NCBI GenBank assembly: GCA_012934845.2
Contig: WNNJ02000487.1
Coordinates: forward strand, 469,363-533,362
DNA length: 64,000 nt
Reading direction: 5' to 3'
Source of the DNA: Pomphorhynchus laevis
Lineage: Eukaryota > Acanthocephala > Palaeacanthocephala > Echinorhynchida > Pomphorhynchidae
Positions 1 through 10,906 of the stretch are shown here, in pieces. The notes beneath the pieces were generated by a model. The model did no database searches. It was not told the DNA's origin and saw only the letters and a list, made by a program, of their open reading frames with translations. The stretch's first letter is position 1; every line of letters starts with the position of its first letter. A program made the translations under genes and the position numbers.

Positions 1-2657
1 TTTGTCAATTCTTCTGAGTAGGAATGATTGTTTTTTATTGCCATCTTCTGTGCAATTCTCTGAATTAATTGTGCAGATGATTTTACTGCTCCACCGAAAC
101 ATGATAACACGATAGGTGCGAAATTCGCCCTCTCTATGGCAGTTACTCTCTCTTGATACTTAGCGAATTTACGTGTTTCGTGATATGTAAAAGCAGCCCC
201 AGCGGATTTCGAAAGGTTGGACGGAGCGAAAACGTTAAAAACGCAAGTATCAAATAAAGTTCGCTCCGAACGACTTCCATAAAAACCACAGCAGGCGATA
301 TCCAAACGTGCATCATGAGCGCGAGATGTAGATATGCGCTCGAAATGAATACTAGAATTTACTGGCAGTAGTGTTGGCTCTTTTTGCACATTATCACATA
401 TTTCTGTCAAGGTTTTAGAAAATATATCACGAATTGAATCATGTCTTATCGATGGATGACCTCCGGTGGGACAGGTAAGTGAGTGAGCCAGAGAATTATG
501 TTCACCGCAGGGGCAATGAGAGGGCGCGTCTAGTGGTAGTCTATGATATCGAGCTGCAAGTGCGTCACGAAATTCTACATTGCTAACTCGAGTCCAACGA
601 TCACTCGTAGGATATGTGGAGAGCCATGACGAGGCACCTTTGACTTGTAGATGTTCCATAATACGTAACAAATTGTCACCAACATTAGCTACTCGATCTC
701 TAAGCAATGACTTTTGAATATCAATCTTTGAAGTGCCTATAAGGGCAATGCGTTTGGATTGTTCAGTCCTTAAGTCCACACCGTATAAGCCATTTAAATA
801 AGGAGTGCATATATCTTTTGAGCTTTTAAACTCTTCTATCGCAGTAAAACGTGGGTCAGCAATACCTAGACCACCTAGTCTTATCGGAAGGGTAAATAAC
901 GGCCATAAATAATCGTCGTCAGGCAATTTCAAATTAAAAAGCTTATCAAAACGCTTCTGAATGGTGTCATATAGATCATCGAAACTACCAATTGAACAGT
1001 TTGTGGTTCTTTGCAAGTGAATCCATTTATGCTGAAGCGATCTGGTCATACTAGTATAGCTTATCTGCAAATCAAGAATACCCACGTCAGCAAGACGATT
1101 TACTAATGAGCAATAATTAGAGATCTTTTGTTCCGTAGTTTTATTTATATAATCATCTGTTCCAATAGGAGCACCGAGTACTAACGTGCCATCGACAACA
1201 ATGTCGATTCCCGTTTCATTAAAAAGTTTGCGGGTACTATCTGCATTTTCGGGACTAGTTAGTAGAACGCATTTGTTGCTGTTGACATGAAATCCGAAAG
1301 CACGGCCGTAGTCACACAAGAATTTGAAAGCCTTGTAAATTTGCACAGGTTCGCCGATTAAATTGCCATCATCCGCGTACCAGAATTGGTTGATGTTAGG
1401 AAACTCCTCAGTAATGTTCAACAATAATGGCAGGGTTGCTACGGCAAAAGCTGGCATAGCAAGTACATCACCTTGCGTAAATCCCTCTTGGGATTTGATG
1501 AAACTATCACCAGTTGAAAAATTTGAAGGGTTATCGTAAAAATTGTGTAGTATAGTAGACATAGAGGGACAAATGCGTGATATATTAGCGAGAGCTGCCT
1601 TTCGATTTATTCTGTTAAATGCATTATCTGCATCAACAGTGAGAAGAACTGCATCAGGATCTTTTAACAGGCATTCGCGAACTGCGTGCGTGACGCACTC
1701 CACTCCAGCTCGTTGACCAGCGCACATTTGCAACCGTCCGCACACTTCTTGAATATCATTGGAAATTATAGAAAGAATGGCTTTCGACATTATTCTCCTA
1801 CTAACGTCGCCAATACCAATAGGCCTTATTCCCGATTTTTTGGATAAGGCTATTAATCTGCTTGAAGCCAATACATTTATAACATTAGTAGGCATAAGCT
1901 CAGTAGCTAAAGATTTTGCGAACGTTGACAAAACTTTAGTCAATTCAGCAGATTCGTGACCAAACTTAGTTAACATCTGTAGCCATGACTGTGCATCAAT
2001 GCCGGAGGGACCTGCTCCACCTTTAACACGTTTAGCCATACGAATTATCAATTCACTATCGATTGAATCAAAAATCACAGGGTGAAAATTTGGAACTGTG
2101 ATTGGGAAAGACCAGTTAACAGCATGAGGAACTAATGGGCTCGGTACAGGGTGCTTGTCGAGTAATAATTCCCGAACAGTTTTAGAACCAATCACATCCT
2201 CTGGTTGCAAAGGAACGCCATCATAAGAATCGTTGTCTAGAAGATGCATTGCTGTGTTCAGTCGAGAGCTTTCAACCAATGAGACGAATTTTTTGCGCCA
2301 ATCTCTTGACTTCGAAGGTTGAATTTTTAAGGCTTTCATATTTTGAAGGGCCGAGGCTTCAGCGTATAATCCAGCATAGTCATTATCGAACCACATGTCC
2401 AATCGTCGGGATAAAGTTGATTTCAATGATTTGGGAGATTGACGAGAATTACGTTGAAGAATAAGATGTCCAAAGATGATGTACTTAGTAAAAGTTTCCA
2501 AATTAGTGAGAGAATCCCTGAATATGCGTGCCAGTTCTGATATAAATTGTTTGGACTCTGAACATTTTGGAAGTCGAAATAAGTTAGGTTTCCATTGTAT
2601 GACGATCGAGAATATATCCTGTATAGACAATACATCGGACTCTTGACGAGTATTCAT
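1..2657 (-). mobile_element. CXC-RT retrotransposon copy 1 (RT plus RLE; runs off window; CXC part missing)
   Basis: Minus-strand reading frame almost identical to copy 7 (17496-20516): where I compared them, 70-codon stretches differ at about two residues. It holds the W-K-P-N/LPKC region, the reverse transcriptase with its YADD box, the C-x-C...H-x4-C knuckle and the restriction-like endonuclease. The last 40 or so codons lie beyond position 1. The first in-frame Met is at 2657, matching an internal Met of copy 7. Upstream (2658-2772) the sequence no longer matches copy 7, has an in-frame stop, and meets the tail of copy 2, so the cysteine cluster is lost. I did not check every codon for stops. 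Near-identity to copy 7 implies very recent movement. Confidence 0.8.
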
Positions 2658-2772
2658 TGTGTAATTTATATTTATATGGTTGTAAAGAGACAATGCATAC
2701 AGAGTTTTCCGTTGAAGCACTCAATTGATAAGCTAGATTTGTTCGAATTTTTGTAAACTTTAAAATCAATTC

Positions 2773-2885
2773 TTTTTTTTTAATAATAATAATTTTTTTT
2801 TTTTTAACAACAAAATGTTTATTTATTTCCAACGACATTATCTCTACAATAATAATATCATCAATACAATTATATTACAATTATA
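2773..2885 (-). other. 3' tail of CXC-RT copy 2, with poly(A) and (TTA)4 junction
   Basis: Read on the minus strand, the 3' untranslated end of copy 2 passes into an A run (2793-2805), then four TTA units (2781-2792), then a second A run joining the damaged 5' end of copy 1. Poly(A) followed by TTA units is the usual join between members of this cluster. Confidence 0.6.
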
Positions 2886-5852
2886 TCACCACTCTACAGT
2901 GTGATAGTTCGCAGGTCGGTTTCTTGCTGATCTGGGACCGCGAATGCACATTGAAATGCATCTTGCATGTTGCAGGCTTATCTTCTCCCGTATCCGAGTC
3001 AATTCTTGTGCGTAGATAGATTCCTTCTTGACGGCCAGTTTTCTGGATAATCTTTTTATCATTGTAGATGCCGATTTGCTCTCACCTCCTAAACTTGAAT
3101 ATACAATAGGGGCGAAATTTGCGCGTTCTATAATATCCACCCGTTCTTGGTATTTCGAGCATTTCCGTTGTTCGTGATACTCGAAGCTTGGTGTGGTTTC
3201 CCTGGTAAGATTTGACGGAGCGAACACGTTAAAAACGCAAATGTCGAAGAAAGCTCGCTCCGAGCGTCCACCATAGAAACCACGGCAAGATATATCCAGT
3301 CGTGCTTCACGATCAGTCGTCGTTGATCTTCTCTCAAAGTGAATGCTTGGATCCACTGATCTGAGTAGCGGTTCGATTTCAACGCCGTCACATATTTGGG
3401 TGAGCGATTTTGCGAGAATATCGCGGGTTGCGTCGTGTCTTATCGACGGATGACCGCCATTGGGGCAGGAAAGGCAATGTGCCAGTGAGGTCGACGAACC
3501 ACATGGGCAAAGGGAGGGGGCATCTTTGGTTAGAGTGTTGTACCGTGCGGCAACAGCATCACGAAATGTTGTATTGTCTATTCGAGTTTGTGACTCTCTT
3601 GTGGGGAACGCAGAAAGCCAGGAAGATGCGCCTTTTATCATTGTGTGTTGAATAATCCGTCTCTTTATGATATCATATGTAGGAAGTTGGGCTAGCAAAG
3701 AGGCCTTGTATTGTGTTTTCTTCCGCCTGTGAACTTCGTTGGCTCGGAAATCTTGCTCTAGTTTAAGTTCCATTCCTTGTAATCCATTTAAATAAGGTTC
3801 ACATAGATGTCCAGAATTTTCACATTCAACGCCAGCACTCATATATGGATCGATGATGCCGAGGCCACCACAATGTAGGGGTAAAGAGATGAGAGGCCAT
3901 AGCGATCCATCCGAATCATCGAGGCCGAATATGTTGTCCGAGGAGGATCTGATGGATTCCCGCAACGGGGCAAACCAATCTGATGAGCATTGAGTTGTTC
4001 TTTGCGTGTGAAACCACTTGTGCTGTAACGCTTTAGTGAAACAGGCATATGCTATCTGCAGATCTAAAATTCCCACATCGGCTAATCGTTCGACCAAGTT
4101 GCAAAACTTGTCTACTTTTGATTCTACGACCTCGTATACGTATTTGTCTACTCCAATGGGTGCGCCTAGTATCACAATTCCGTCCGTTCGGACTTCTACA
4201 TTTGTTCCGTTAAATTGTTGGCATGTGTTAGCTTCTTCCATTGTTGGCGTAAATATTGAACATTTCTGGGGATTTACGTGAAATCCAAACGCTGGGCCAA
4301 TTTTACACAGTAGATCGTATGCAGCTCTGATTTGGATAGGAGAACCAATCAAGTTGCCGTCATCGGCGTACCAAAGTTGCCGAACTTGAGGGAACTTTGT
4401 GGAAATGTGATGTATTATTGGCAGTGTGGCGATCGCAAATGCGGGCATGGCTAGGACGTCACCTTGTGTAAATCCTTCTTGTGATTTAACGAATTCGCCT
4501 CCGACAGATAGATTAGAAGGGTGGTCGTAAAAATTATGCATGACTATAGAAAGCGACGGACATATTCGATCAATATTGCAAAGGGCCGCCTCTCTATTAA
4601 TTCTGTTAAATGCGTTGTCGGCATCAATTGATAGAAGAATATGATTCGGATTGTTTGTAAGTTCATTGCGGATGGCTCGTGTAACGCATTCCACGCCAGC
4701 TCGTTGGCCTGCACACATTTGACTTCTTCCACATACCTGCTGTATGTCTTCCGAGACCATGGATAATATAGCCTTCGTCATTATTCTTCTGCTAACATCA
4801 CAGATTCCTATTGGTCGAATTCCAGTTTTCTTTGTTAATGCGATTAGCCTGCATGATGTTAGAGCCTGTGTAATGTCCATTGGTATGCGCTCTGTCGCTA
4901 ATGCTCTTGTGAATGAGGCTATGGCCTCAGCAAGTTCATCTGATTCTCTCCCGAATTTTGAGAGCATATGTGTCCAGGACTGTGCGTCAATTCCTGAGGG
5001 ACCTGCTCCACCTGTGACACGTTTGGCCATACAGACTATTAGTTTCTTGTCTATGGAGTCAAAAACCACGGGATGAAAGCTATGTGGCGGGATAACATGA
5101 TTCCAGTCAAGAGCATTACTGTTTAATTTTGCTGCAATGGGATGTTTGTCGAGGAGTAGCTCTCGAACGGTCGTAGGACCGATCATGTCATCAGGATTTA
5201 GTGGGGTTCCGGTTGTTGCATCTGTGTCTAGCAAATGCATCGCTCCATTTAATCTTCCACTCACTACCAGACTGGTGAAATTCCTGCGCCAATCGCGTGA
5301 TGTACTGTTTGGTCTTTTACGTCGACTGAATTCTTGCAAGATATACGCTTCCGTGTAAAGAGATGTAAACTCGTTTTTTAGCCAAAGGTCTAATCTTCGA
5401 GACAGTATTACTTTGAGGGTCTTATGGGAGGTGCGAATATCTCGTTGGAGAATCAAATGTCCGATTACAATGGCTTTTGTAAAAGATTCCTGTTGAGACC
5501 AAGATTCCCTATATATACGGGCAAGTTCTATTATAAAACGTTTCGACTCCGCACACCTAGGTAATCTGAAGAGATTTGGCTTCCAGTGAACCACTTGCTC
5601 AAAGATGTCGGTAATCGAGAGTGTGATTGGAGTTTTGTCTGTTTCTCCCGTAGCTTTCTGGATTTGTGTCTGGTCGGCTCCTGACCTTACGGTGCCGCTT
5701 ATTGGGCAGCTGAGGATCTTGTTTCCGCAATTGGGAGCCCGGCAGTTACTGCATTTTGTATCGGTCTTTGCGCATCGGCATCCTTTACATTTCGCTGCCG
5801 GTCCATTGCACGTGCAGCAAGGAGTTACCGAAGAGGGTTTCCCTCTAACCAT
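2886..5852 (-). CDS. CXC-RT copy 2: whole 988-aa CXC/reverse transcriptase/RLE protein
   Basis: One open frame of 988 codons with an ATG at 5852. Residues 12-44 form a cysteine cluster (CCTCNG...CKGCRCA...CSNC...CGN) with the spacing of the MSL2/tesmin CXC DNA-binding fold. M-V-R-G-K-P before it resembles an AT-hook core. A W-K-P-N/LPRC region follows, then GGAGPSG (about 282), GIRPIG (about 346), RT motif A SIDADNAF (about 409), TQGDVLAM and YADD (about 494), CPCG...HCLSC (about 782), and RLE acidic residues in ARLDI (about 852) and FFDICVFN (about 870). The end is basic (RGPRSARNRP). The domain order is that of R2/R4-type non-LTR retrotransposons, which cut DNA and prime reverse transcription at the nick. 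No break is visible, so it may be active. The exact clade is uncertain. Confidence 0.9.
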   Translation of the reverse strand: MVRGKPSSVTPCCTCNGPAAKCKGCRCAKTDTKCSNCRAPNCGNKILSCPISGTVRSGADQTQIQKATGETDKTPITLSITDIFEQVVHWKPNLFRLPRCAESKRFIIELARIYRESWSQQESFTKAIVIGHLILQRDIRTSHKTLKVILSRRLDLWLKNEFTSLYTEAYILQEFSRRKRPNSTSRDWRRNFTSLVVSGRLNGAMHLLDTDATTGTPLNPDDMIGPTTVRELLLDKHPIAAKLNSNALDWNHVIPPHSFHPVVFDSIDKKLIVCMAKRVTGGAGPSGIDAQSWTHMLSKFGRESDELAEAIASFTRALATERIPMDITQALTSCRLIALTKKTGIRPIGICDVSRRIMTKAILSMVSEDIQQVCGRSQMCAGQRAGVECVTRAIRNELTNNPNHILLSIDADNAFNRINREAALCNIDRICPSLSIVMHNFYDHPSNLSVGGEFVKSQEGFTQGDVLAMPAFAIATLPIIHHISTKFPQVRQLWYADDGNLIGSPIQIRAAYDLLCKIGPAFGFHVNPQKCSIFTPTMEEANTCQQFNGTNVEVRTDGIVILGAPIGVDKYVYEVVESKVDKFCNLVERLADVGILDLQIAYACFTKALQHKWFHTQRTTQCSSDWFAPLRESIRSSSDNIFGLDDSDGSLWPLISLPLHCGGLGIIDPYMSAGVECENSGHLCEPYLNGLQGMELKLEQDFRANEVHRRKKTQYKASLLAQLPTYDIIKRRIIQHTMIKGASSWLSAFPTRESQTRIDNTTFRDAVAARYNTLTKDAPSLCPCGSSTSLAHCLSCPNGGHPSIRHDATRDILAKSLTQICDGVEIEPLLRSVDPSIHFERRSTTTDREARLDISCRGFYGGRSERAFFDICVFNVFAPSNLTRETTPSFEYHEQRKCSKYQERVDIIERANFAPIVYSSLGGESKSASTMIKRLSRKLAVKKESIYAQELTRIREKISLQHARCISMCIRGPRSARNRPANYHTVEW

Positions 5853-6213
5853 GCCGATTGTATTATCTCTGATTGTTGCGGCGGACTCGTTGATATTCCG
5901 TCTGCTAGACAGAGCCCCTGTATCCCGGGATGATCGCGTTTGTATAGACGAAGTTTCTCGGGAATGGGCAGTAGATACACACTTCCCTTTGTAGAGAAAC
6001 CAGAGCCCTTATACCCTGGGATGGTTTGTTAAACTGTTAGTTTTCGTGCGAGTGTGTACCCCGGGAAGTACCCTGGGCGTACGATCCTTTATATTTCCTT
6101 GCCCCTTACGCTCGCTTCGCTAGCTCTGTTATCAGAACGGTGCACATTGTGTATATTAATCTTGTATTTACTTTAGATCTCAAATGTATGTTTATCAGAA
6201 ACCAAATTTTTTT
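5853..6213 (-). promoter_or_regulatory. 5' untranslated leader of CXC-RT copy 2
   Basis: Unusually GC-rich for the window. It carries the GTACG...AGGGTAC...TCCC motif (6056-6082, minus strand), shared with copies 5 and 9. A hairpin-like motif of the type CAGAGCCC...CCC(G/T)GGGATG occurs twice (5912-5934 and 6001-6022, plus-strand reading). Its far end carries TTTGGTTTCTGATAAACATA and GATCTAAAGTAAATAC, both found at 5' ends of other copies. It abuts an (ATA)n run, which marks the element start. An internal promoter in this leader is an inference. Confidence 0.55.
6056..6082 (-). promoter_or_regulatory. Conserved GTACG/AGGGTAC/TCCC motif in copy 2 leader
   Basis: On the minus strand it reads GTACGCCCAGGGTAC then TTCCCGGGGTAC. 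The same string of about 30 nt sits shortly upstream of the start codon in copies 5 and 9, although their proteins are strongly diverged. Its two GTAC-ended halves could pair as a short RNA hairpin. Confidence 0.5.
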
Positions 6214-6244
<31 letters not shown>

Positions 6245-9193
6245 GTCGTAACCTAGGCTGATGCCGATTTTGCATCTTAAATTGCGGATGCACTCTTCAT
6301 AGCGCATGTGAAATTTGAAGGCCTTCTTTTTTGCCATATGTTTGAGTACCTGGTCGGTTTGACCATCTATTCCTCCATTAGCTGCAAAAATCAATGGATT
6401 GAAGCTCGCTCTTTCAAAACGCTCAATTCGCTCACCATACTTTGCGTACTTTCTCTGTGCGTGGTACATGAAGTGTGAATTGGGGTTGCCAAGAGAATAC
6501 GAAGGAGCTAGATGGTTGAATATACATACATCCATTAAGGATCGCTCCGTTCGATTTCCAAATAACCCATAACATTCAATGTCTAGTCGTGCTCCTTGTT
6601 CCTTGGACGTCGTTGATCTTTCAAACACTACACTCGGGGATATTACGGTAAGCACAGGCTCTCGAGCAGCAGCGAGAGATAAAATATTTAGCTCAGCGGT
6701 GATCAAATCACATATGGTATTGTGACGAATTGATGGTAATCCACTTGCTTGACAAGAATGTGCATGTGAAATTTCAAATTTGGCATTGCAAAGACACGTT
6801 GATGGTGCATTTGGAGGTGACCAACCATATCTTGCTGCTACAGCATCATGAAATTCATTTTTAGACAAGGCGTGATGACGATGTTCGAATGCTCTAACGG
6901 ACAACCATGTTGACGCTCCCTTTATGCTTGCGTACAACATTTTTTGGTTCGCCTCTTCATTATGAAATTTTAATGCGTATGCTTGCTTTTGAAAATCGAT
7001 GTCACGCTCTTTTGATATCTCTAAAGCTTTCTCTTGTTGTTTTGCCTTGATTTGAGTTACAGGAATATTTTCAGAAAGGATACTGCACAAACGAATCGAA
7101 TACTTTAGGTTTAGTTCAGGTCGTGTATCCGGCAGCGAAATTCCAAGTCCACCATAACGTAGAGGTAATTGAATAATGTCAATGTGAGACTGAAGGAGTC
7201 TAATGCCAATCATGGACGTAATCACTTCATTGACAATGAAATTCGAAAGCTGTTTAAATTGAGTTTCTTCTACTGGGCATGTTCGTTGAATAAATCGCCA
7301 TTTAAATTGAAAGGATTGTGTAAAAACTATGTATGCCAGATAAGGATTTTCATTTGCTACTAAGATCAAATTTTGAAGGCTTTTGGTCCACGTATCTATC
7401 TTTCGTGTCATAAACTGTGTCATAAATGATTCCGTACCAATTGCTGCTCCCAAAACCTTCAATCCATCAGAAGTTATTTGCAACTTCTGTTTTTCAAATA
7501 GCGAACACGTATAATCTTCATTATCTTTATGAACTAATATTTGGCATTTCTCTTCATTTAGGAAGAAGCCATACTTTGGGCCAATATCTCGTATGCAGGT
7601 CCAAACGTCGAAGAGTGTGTGAGCGTCACCGACAATGTGCGCATCATCTGCATACCATCTATGCGTGGTTTTAGGAAAACGTTCCTTCAAAGTCTTGATG
7701 ATTGGTATTGACGCTACTGCATACGCTATCATAGCTAAGGGATCGCCTTGCGTGAACCCTTCCGATGATGGAATTAAATCGTCCTCGACAGTCAGTAAGG
7801 TTGAGCTCGAATACATATTGCGCAGAATCACGGAAAATGATGGACATATCTTATCAACATTTTTCAATGCGACTGCTCTGTTGACAGTGTTAAATGCATT
7901 CGATGCATCCAGTTGTAAAATACAGTTTTCTAGGTTATCGTTGTACATCTTTCTGATGGAATGAATTGCAAATTCAATCCCGCACCTTTGTCCTGAACAT
8001 AACTGTTCATTACCAACAACAGATTGTAAATCACCCTTAATTCTTTCTGCAATTGTCTTGCCGATTATACGACGTAATGTTTCTCCGATGCCTATCGGTC
8101 TAATACCCGGATTTTTATCCAGTGCTATCAAGCGGCTTACCTTAAGTGCCTCAAGGTCATGTTTATCTAGTGGCTGAGTTGCGATTATAATTGTAAATTG
8201 GGCGATGGAGGAAGCAAGTTTACTTGAACTTTTTCCAAATGAATTTAACATCGAGCGCCATTGTAAAGCATCAACACCTGATGGTCCCGCTGATCCCTGA
8301 GTTTTTCTACTTGCTGTTTTGATGTCAGTTTCAGATATATCTAGAAATCGCAATGTAGGTACCAAACCGATTCCGGTCAGAGGTGTTGAGAGAAGAACCG
8401 ATTCGTCGGCGGCCTTACTCACAGGATGTAATTCAACAAGTTTTTTCATGACATTAGTCCCACCAATCTCGTCATTTACATGTAAAATTTTTCCATATTC
8501 TTGTGGGTCTTCCAGTAATTTCATGGCAGTGTTAGTTTTTCCGTTACTTAGTAGATTTTGGAAACGACTTATCCATTTTAATTCATTTCTTGTTTTTGCA
8601 TGCTTAAATCTTTTTTCCTCCTGCAGAATGGACGACTCGTGAAGTAAGTCATCAATCTTATTTTCTTGCCAAAGAATCAATCTACGAGCTACATTACATC
8701 GAATAACTTTGGCTTTTGATTTTGGCGTCGCTTGTAAAATCAATTGACAGAATACAGTTACTGTCTTGAGGTGTAAGGCCATGTTAGGTATATCACATGC
8801 AGCTAAGGAGAATAATTCGGCTAACTTGTCAACAAAATCATTACTAACGTTGCACTTTAATAATGAGTACAGATTCGGAATCCAATGAATCACTTGGTAG
8901 AATGTGTCGTCGATCATTTTTTGAAATGTTGTTTGTCTATTGGAATTTGATGGACTTGAAATCAAGGCAAGATCTTGTGATTCACTTGAAGTATATTGTT
9001 CTATGCTAGCTGTACGAGTCAGAGGTTGTCGTATTTTTTGAAATATACTGGATTGTACTTTATTCGTACACAGAGGTGCTTGACAATTAATACAGCTCTC
9101 ATTTGATCTTGCACATTTACAGCCTTTACATCTGGCATTAGGTCCATTGCATGAACAACATTTTGCAAAGGAAGCAGGTTTTCCTTTTGGCAT
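6173..9193 (-). CDS. CXC-RT copy 3: 1006-aa protein with microsatellite-derived C-terminus
   Basis: Open frame of 1006 codons, ATG at 9193. The MPKGKP start is followed by a CXC cluster (CCSCNG...CKGCKCA...CINC...CTN), the W-I-P-N/LLKC region, DKNPGIRPIG, motif [21 protein letters not shown], the CLCN...HAHSC knuckle and the RLE segments ARLDI and LMDVCIFN. The usual basic end (CIRGPRSARNRP in copy 2) is missing. After GISLGY the frame enters the (ATA)n run, adds eleven or so tyrosines and ends inside the leader of copy 2. Copy 2 therefore sits in, or recombined into, the 3' end of copy 3. The catalytic parts look complete. Whether the altered tail is tolerated is unknown. Confidence 0.85.
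6214..6243. repeat. (ATA)n microsatellite between copies 2 and 3
   Basis: About ten ATA units at the 5' boundary of copy 2. The reading frame of copy 3 runs through it and encodes a run of tyrosines. Confidence 0.95.
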
Positions 9194-9300
9194 AATAATT
9201 GTAACGAGTGGACTTCGATATATTATGTAAATAGTTATTTGTTAGCAGCTGATTGTATGTTATTTTATTGTATTTACTTTAGATCTCAAACTTTTTTAAC
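9194..9300 (-). promoter_or_regulatory. 5' leader of CXC-RT copy 3
   Basis: Starts at a (TTA)n run and carries GATCTAAAGTAAATAC followed by ACAATAAAATAACATACAAT. The second word recurs in the leaders of copies 4 and 12 and in the repeat-flanked segments at 9520 and 10391, with a close form in copy 5. It lacks the GTACG motif of copies 2, 5 and 9. Confidence 0.5.
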
Positions 9301-9319
9301 TAATAATAATAATAATAAT

Positions 9320-9496
9320 GAAGAGTGAACCCGCTTCATCATCGGGTGCCCCTACGTCTTTCGACAACGCGATCTTGTGGCTTTGACGTGTGCTTACAGA
9401 GAAGTCAATAGAGAGTGCATGCTCGAGGTTTGAACCCCGTACATAGAGTTTGCAATGCACACGCCTCCACCATTCGGCCACGCGGGGCTGGCCGAA
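9320..9496 (-). mobile_element. tRNA-derived SINE flanked by (TTA)n
   Basis: On the minus strand a tRNA-like head reads GTGGCCGAATGGTGGAGGCG (A box) and, about 40 nt on, GGGGTTCAAACCTC (B box), followed by an unrelated body. Both sides are (TAA)n: 9301-9319 at its 3' end and 9497-9519 at its 5' end. The class II tRNA-like head (Leu/Ser type) and lack of a folded tRNA end show it is a SINE, not a tRNA gene. Its flanks match those of the CXC-RT copies, which suggests that it borrows their machinery. Confidence 0.65.
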
Positions 9497-9519
9497 TAAT
9501 AATAATAATAATAATAATT

Positions 9520-9702
9520 TTGAGTTTAAACTATCTTGATACCCATTAACTACTTACAATAAAATAACATACAATAAATTCGATTACAAGACAAATTCGA
9601 TTACAAGATAAATTCGATTACAAGATAAATTCGATTACAAGATAAGTTTGATTACAAGATAAATTCGATTACAAGATAAATTCGATTACAAGATAAATTC
9701 TT
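9520..9702. repeat. 17-bp minisatellite with leader-like segment (copy S1)
   Basis: After (AAT)n comes a unique stretch TTTTGAGTTTAAACTATC...ACAATAAAATAACATACAAT, then about seven units of AATTCGATTACAAGATA (from about 9578). The same arrangement is found at 10371-10700. The ACAATAAAATAACATACAAT word links it to CXC-RT leaders, so it is probably the tandem-repeat 5' end of a lost copy. Confidence 0.7.
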
Positions 9703-10215
9703 GTACTTTCCCAAATTCCAATCATCCATTCTTCGTAGTAGAGCCTTTCTTATTGTACCAATTCCTCTCGATGGTATTGATTGTAACATCAATTGACTCA
9801 TTACCACAACTTCTTTCAATGCCCGTTGTTCATGTAAGCTAGGGATCGCGACTGCGTTGAATTTTTCTGTCAGGAGATTGATAAACTGACCGCTGGTACT
9901 GCATTTTGGAAGTTTCATATGATTTGGAACCCAGCTTATCACTGTCATATACATGTCCTCGATCAAATTATCGTAATTTAAATTCTCCCGACGCTGTCCC
10001 ACCACGACTGGTTCATTAGATGTATCGACTGTTGAAAGATGACAATTTAAATTGCCAAGGGGCACACTATCTAACTTCATAGACATCATATTTGGACACG
10101 TATTTTGGCAACAAGCTGCTCTGCAGTTGACACATGCTGTTTTATTTTTGCATCTTGCAGCATTACCGTTGCATGTACAGCACGGGGCAATATTACTCGG
10201 CTTACCCTTCGTCAT
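9652..10215 (-). pseudogene. CXC-RT copy 4: N-terminal fragment with gutted CXC cluster
   Basis: Open frame of 187 codons, ATG at 10215, practically identical to the N-terminus of copy 12. It lacks the six residues GCRCAK in the middle of the cysteine cluster, an 18-nt in-frame loss. The element match stops at about 9703, after LGKYK, where the sequence enters the 17-bp minisatellite. The last residues of the frame are translated minisatellite. No RT or RLE remains. The sharp switch from coding to minisatellite suggests repair or recombination. Confidence 0.85.
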
Positions 10216-10370
10216 GGAATGTTCAGAAATTGTATGTTTATTGTATGTTTATCAGAAACTGTATGTTATTTTATTGTATGTTTATCAGAAACCAAATTTT
10301 TTTAATAATAAGCGGAACTGTAATTGTAAGAACTTTAATAATCAATACTTTTTTTAACGTGGTAAAAAAA
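10216..10370 (-). promoter_or_regulatory. 5' leader of CXC-RT copy 4
   Basis: Matches the leader of copy 12: GTTCCGCTTATTATTAAAAA, TTTGGTTTCTGATAAACATA and repeated ATAAACATACAAT words directly before the ATG. It ends at a (TAA)n run near 10370. Confidence 0.6.
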
Positions 10371-10700
10371 ATAATAATAATAATAATAATTTTGAGTTTA
10401 AACTATCTTGATACCCATTAACTACTTACAATAAAATAACATACAATAAATTCGATTACAAGACAAATTCGATTACAAGATAAATTCGATTACAAGACAA
10501 ATTCGATTACAAGATAAATTCGATTACAAGATAAATTCGATTACAAGATAAGTTTGATTACAAGATAAATTCGATTACAAGATAAATTCGATTACAAGAT
10601 AAATTCGATTACAAGATAAATTCGATTACAAGATAAATTCGATTACAAGATAACTTCGATTACAAGATAAATTCGATTACAAGATAAATTCGATTACAAG
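10371..10700. repeat. 17-bp minisatellite with leader-like segment (copy S2)
   Basis: (AAT)n, then the same 60-nt unique segment as S1, then about fifteen units of AATTCGATTACAAGATA from about 10447, then (ATT)n at 10701-10716 leading directly into copy 5. S1 and S2 bracket copy 4. The layout is like the 5' monomer arrays of some LINEs, an analogy only. Confidence 0.75.
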
Positions 10701-10906
10701 ATTATTATTATTATTATAATTAGAAAATTTATAACTGTTATAGCAAATTACAATAAATAACATACAATAACACACAAGGTTATCGCTTGAAAGTTATACA
10801 CAATCTAAAGTAAATACATACACCGTTTCCACGAAGCCGTACGCCAAGGGTACGTCCCAGGGTGCGCAGTATTAAACAGATCTACAAGGAATTTTACAGG
10901 CAGTGA
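10701..10906 (+). promoter_or_regulatory. 5' leader of CXC-RT copy 5
   Basis: (ATT)n is followed by AAATTTATAACTGTTATAGC, also at the start of copy 7 and as an isolated relic at 33208. Then come a form of ACAATAAATAACATACAAT, the AATCTAAAGTAAATACAT word, and the GTACG...GGGTACGTCCC motif (10839-10869), 38 nt before the ATG. Confidence 0.55.
10839..10869 (+). promoter_or_regulatory. Conserved GTACG/AGGGTAC/TCCC motif in copy 5 leader
   Basis: Reads GTACGCCAAGGGTAC then GTCCCAGGGTGCGCAG. Same motif and similar distance to the start codon as in copy 9. Confidence 0.5.

Noticed and set aside
4744-5994. Plus-strand frames of 73-129 codons opposite copy 2
   Set aside because: Antisense shadows of the conserved RT and leader; codon pattern follows the minus-strand gene.
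9578-10700. CRISPR-like array
   Set aside because: The 17-bp units are contiguous, with no unique spacers, in a eukaryotic genome. It is a minisatellite.
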